From an uncultured beta proteobacterium (GTDB lineage Bacteria; Pseudomonadota; Gammaproteobacteria; Burkholderiales; Burkholderiaceae): a stretch of DNA of 14,316 bases. Positions 13,557-14,316 of the stretch are shown here, in pieces (the first letter of the stretch is position 1; every line of letters starts with the position of its first letter). The DNA is taken from the NCBI GenBank assembly GCA_903892315.1, contig CAITHY010000053.1, positions 1 to 14,316 on the forward strand, written 5' to 3'. The notes below the pieces were generated by a model that saw only the letters and a program-made list of their open reading frames with translations, ran no database searches and was not told where the DNA came from. The translations under genes were made by a program, and so were the position numbers.

Positions 13557-14316
13557 ATGTTTGACCGTCAAAAAACTTTATCTAAAACCGACCCAGAATT
13601 GTGGGCAGCCGTTCAGAACGAAAATCGTCGCCAAGAAGACCATATTGAGCTGATTGCCTCTGAAAACTATACCTCACCAGCGGTTATGGAAGCTCAAGGT
13701 TCCCAGTTAACAAATAAGTATGCCGAAGGTTATCCAGGCAAGCGTTATTACGGTGGCTGTGAGTTTGTTGACGTTGCTGAGCAATTGGCAATTGATCGTG
13801 TTAAAGCCTTATTTGGTGCTGAAGCAGCAAACGTACAGCCCCATTGCGGCGCATCTGCAAATCAAGCCGTTTTCTTGGCTTTCTTAAAGCCTGGCGATAC
13901 TTTTATGGGTATGAGTCTTGCTGAAGGTGGTCACTTAACTCACGGCATGGCTTTGAACATGAGTGGTAAGTGGTTCAATCCCATTGCTTATGGTCTGGAC
14001 AAGAATGAAGAAATTGATTACGAGCAAATGGAGCGTCTTGCTCGCGAGCACAAACCTAAATTGATTATTGCTGGTGCATCAGCGTACTCAAAGAAAATTG
14101 ATTTTGAGCGCATTGGTAAATTAGCAAAAGAAGTGGGTGCAATCTTTATGGTGGACATGGCCCACTATGCTGGCTTGGTTGCTGCTGGTGTTTATCCAAA
14201 CCCAGTGCCACACGCAGACATCGTGACTTCTACAACCCACAAGAGCTTGCGTGGCCCGCGTGGTGGCATCATTTTGATGAAGGCGGAGCACGAGAAAGCA
14301 ATTAACTCTGCAGTAT
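13557..14316 (+). CDS. glyA: Serine hydroxymethyltransferase (GlyA), 3' part cut by window
   Basis: PLP enzyme interconverting serine and glycine with tetrahydrofolate, the main source of one-carbon units. The first 253 residues of about 415 are visible. Start ATG 13557, giving [16 protein letters not shown]. Signatures are [81 protein letters not shown], and the PLP-binding lysine K229 in [14 protein letters not shown]. It is divergent from tolQ. Nothing unusual is seen in the part present. Confidence 0.97.
   Translation, partial: MFDRQKTLSKTDPELWAAVQNENRRQEDHIELIASENYTSPAVMEAQGSQLTNKYAEGYPGKRYYGGCEFVDVAEQLAIDRVKALFGAEAANVQPHCGASANQAVFLAFLKPGDTFMGMSLAEGGHLTHGMALNMSGKWFNPIAYGLDKNEEIDYEQMERLAREHKPKLIIAGASAYSKKIDFERIGKLAKEVGAIFMVDMAHYAGLVAAGVYPNPVPHADIVTSTTHKSLRGPRGGIILMKAEHEKAINSAV

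Overview
The window looks like the chromosome of a freshwater, streamlined betaproteobacterium, most probably Polynucleobacter (Burkholderiales). This is inference from moderate GC, short intergenic gaps, the tolQRAB-pal-cpoB-queC order beside a divergent glyA, the ribBX-ribH-nusB group, and protein sequences of betaproteobacterial character. No rRNA, tRNA, CRISPR array or insertion sequence was seen, and no gene-free stretch exceeds 300 bases (the longest, between pal and tolB, is 176).

Layout. Positions 1-1440 (minus) hold most of a GabD-type succinate-semialdehyde dehydrogenase, cut by the window edge. A rho-independent terminator at about 1489-1521 closes a minus-strand riboflavin operon, ribBX-ribH-nusB (3734 down to 1558). 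A 122-base divergent region with a 22-base near-perfect palindrome separates it from a plus-strand operon. That operon has four overlapping minor-pilin-like genes (PilV/GspI-, PilW/GspJ-, PilX/GspK- and FimT/GspH-like, 3857-5645), then ribD and ribE (5663-7405). Five of the riboflavin/flavin precursor functions (RibB, RibD, RibE, RibH and a RibX domain) therefore sit in two back-to-back transcription units. The GTP cyclohydrolase II step is not encoded here by any intact domain.

Convergent to ribE is a small RelE/Phd-YefM toxin-antitoxin module (7947 down to 7416) with its own good sigma70-type promoter. That promoter is packed directly against the terminator of the next operon. From 13492 down to 8051 (minus) runs the Tol-Pal envelope operon: tolQ, tolR, tolA, tolB, pal, cpoB, with queC (queuosine/preQ0 synthesis) as the last gene before a strong terminator at 8003-8025. 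Divergent from tolQ, glyA (serine hydroxymethyltransferase) begins at 13557 and runs off the right edge.

How the genes work together. RibB, RibD, RibH and RibE supply riboflavin. NusB, the antitermination factor, is carried in the same operon, as is common. TolQ-TolR-TolA form the inner-membrane proton-driven motor, TolB and CpoB are periplasmic partners, and Pal anchors the outer membrane to peptidoglycan. The most unusual part is the minor-pilin cassette coupled to ribD. Two of its four pilin-like proteins start at, or almost at, the residue where a mature pilin would begin, so they have no room for a prepilin leader.
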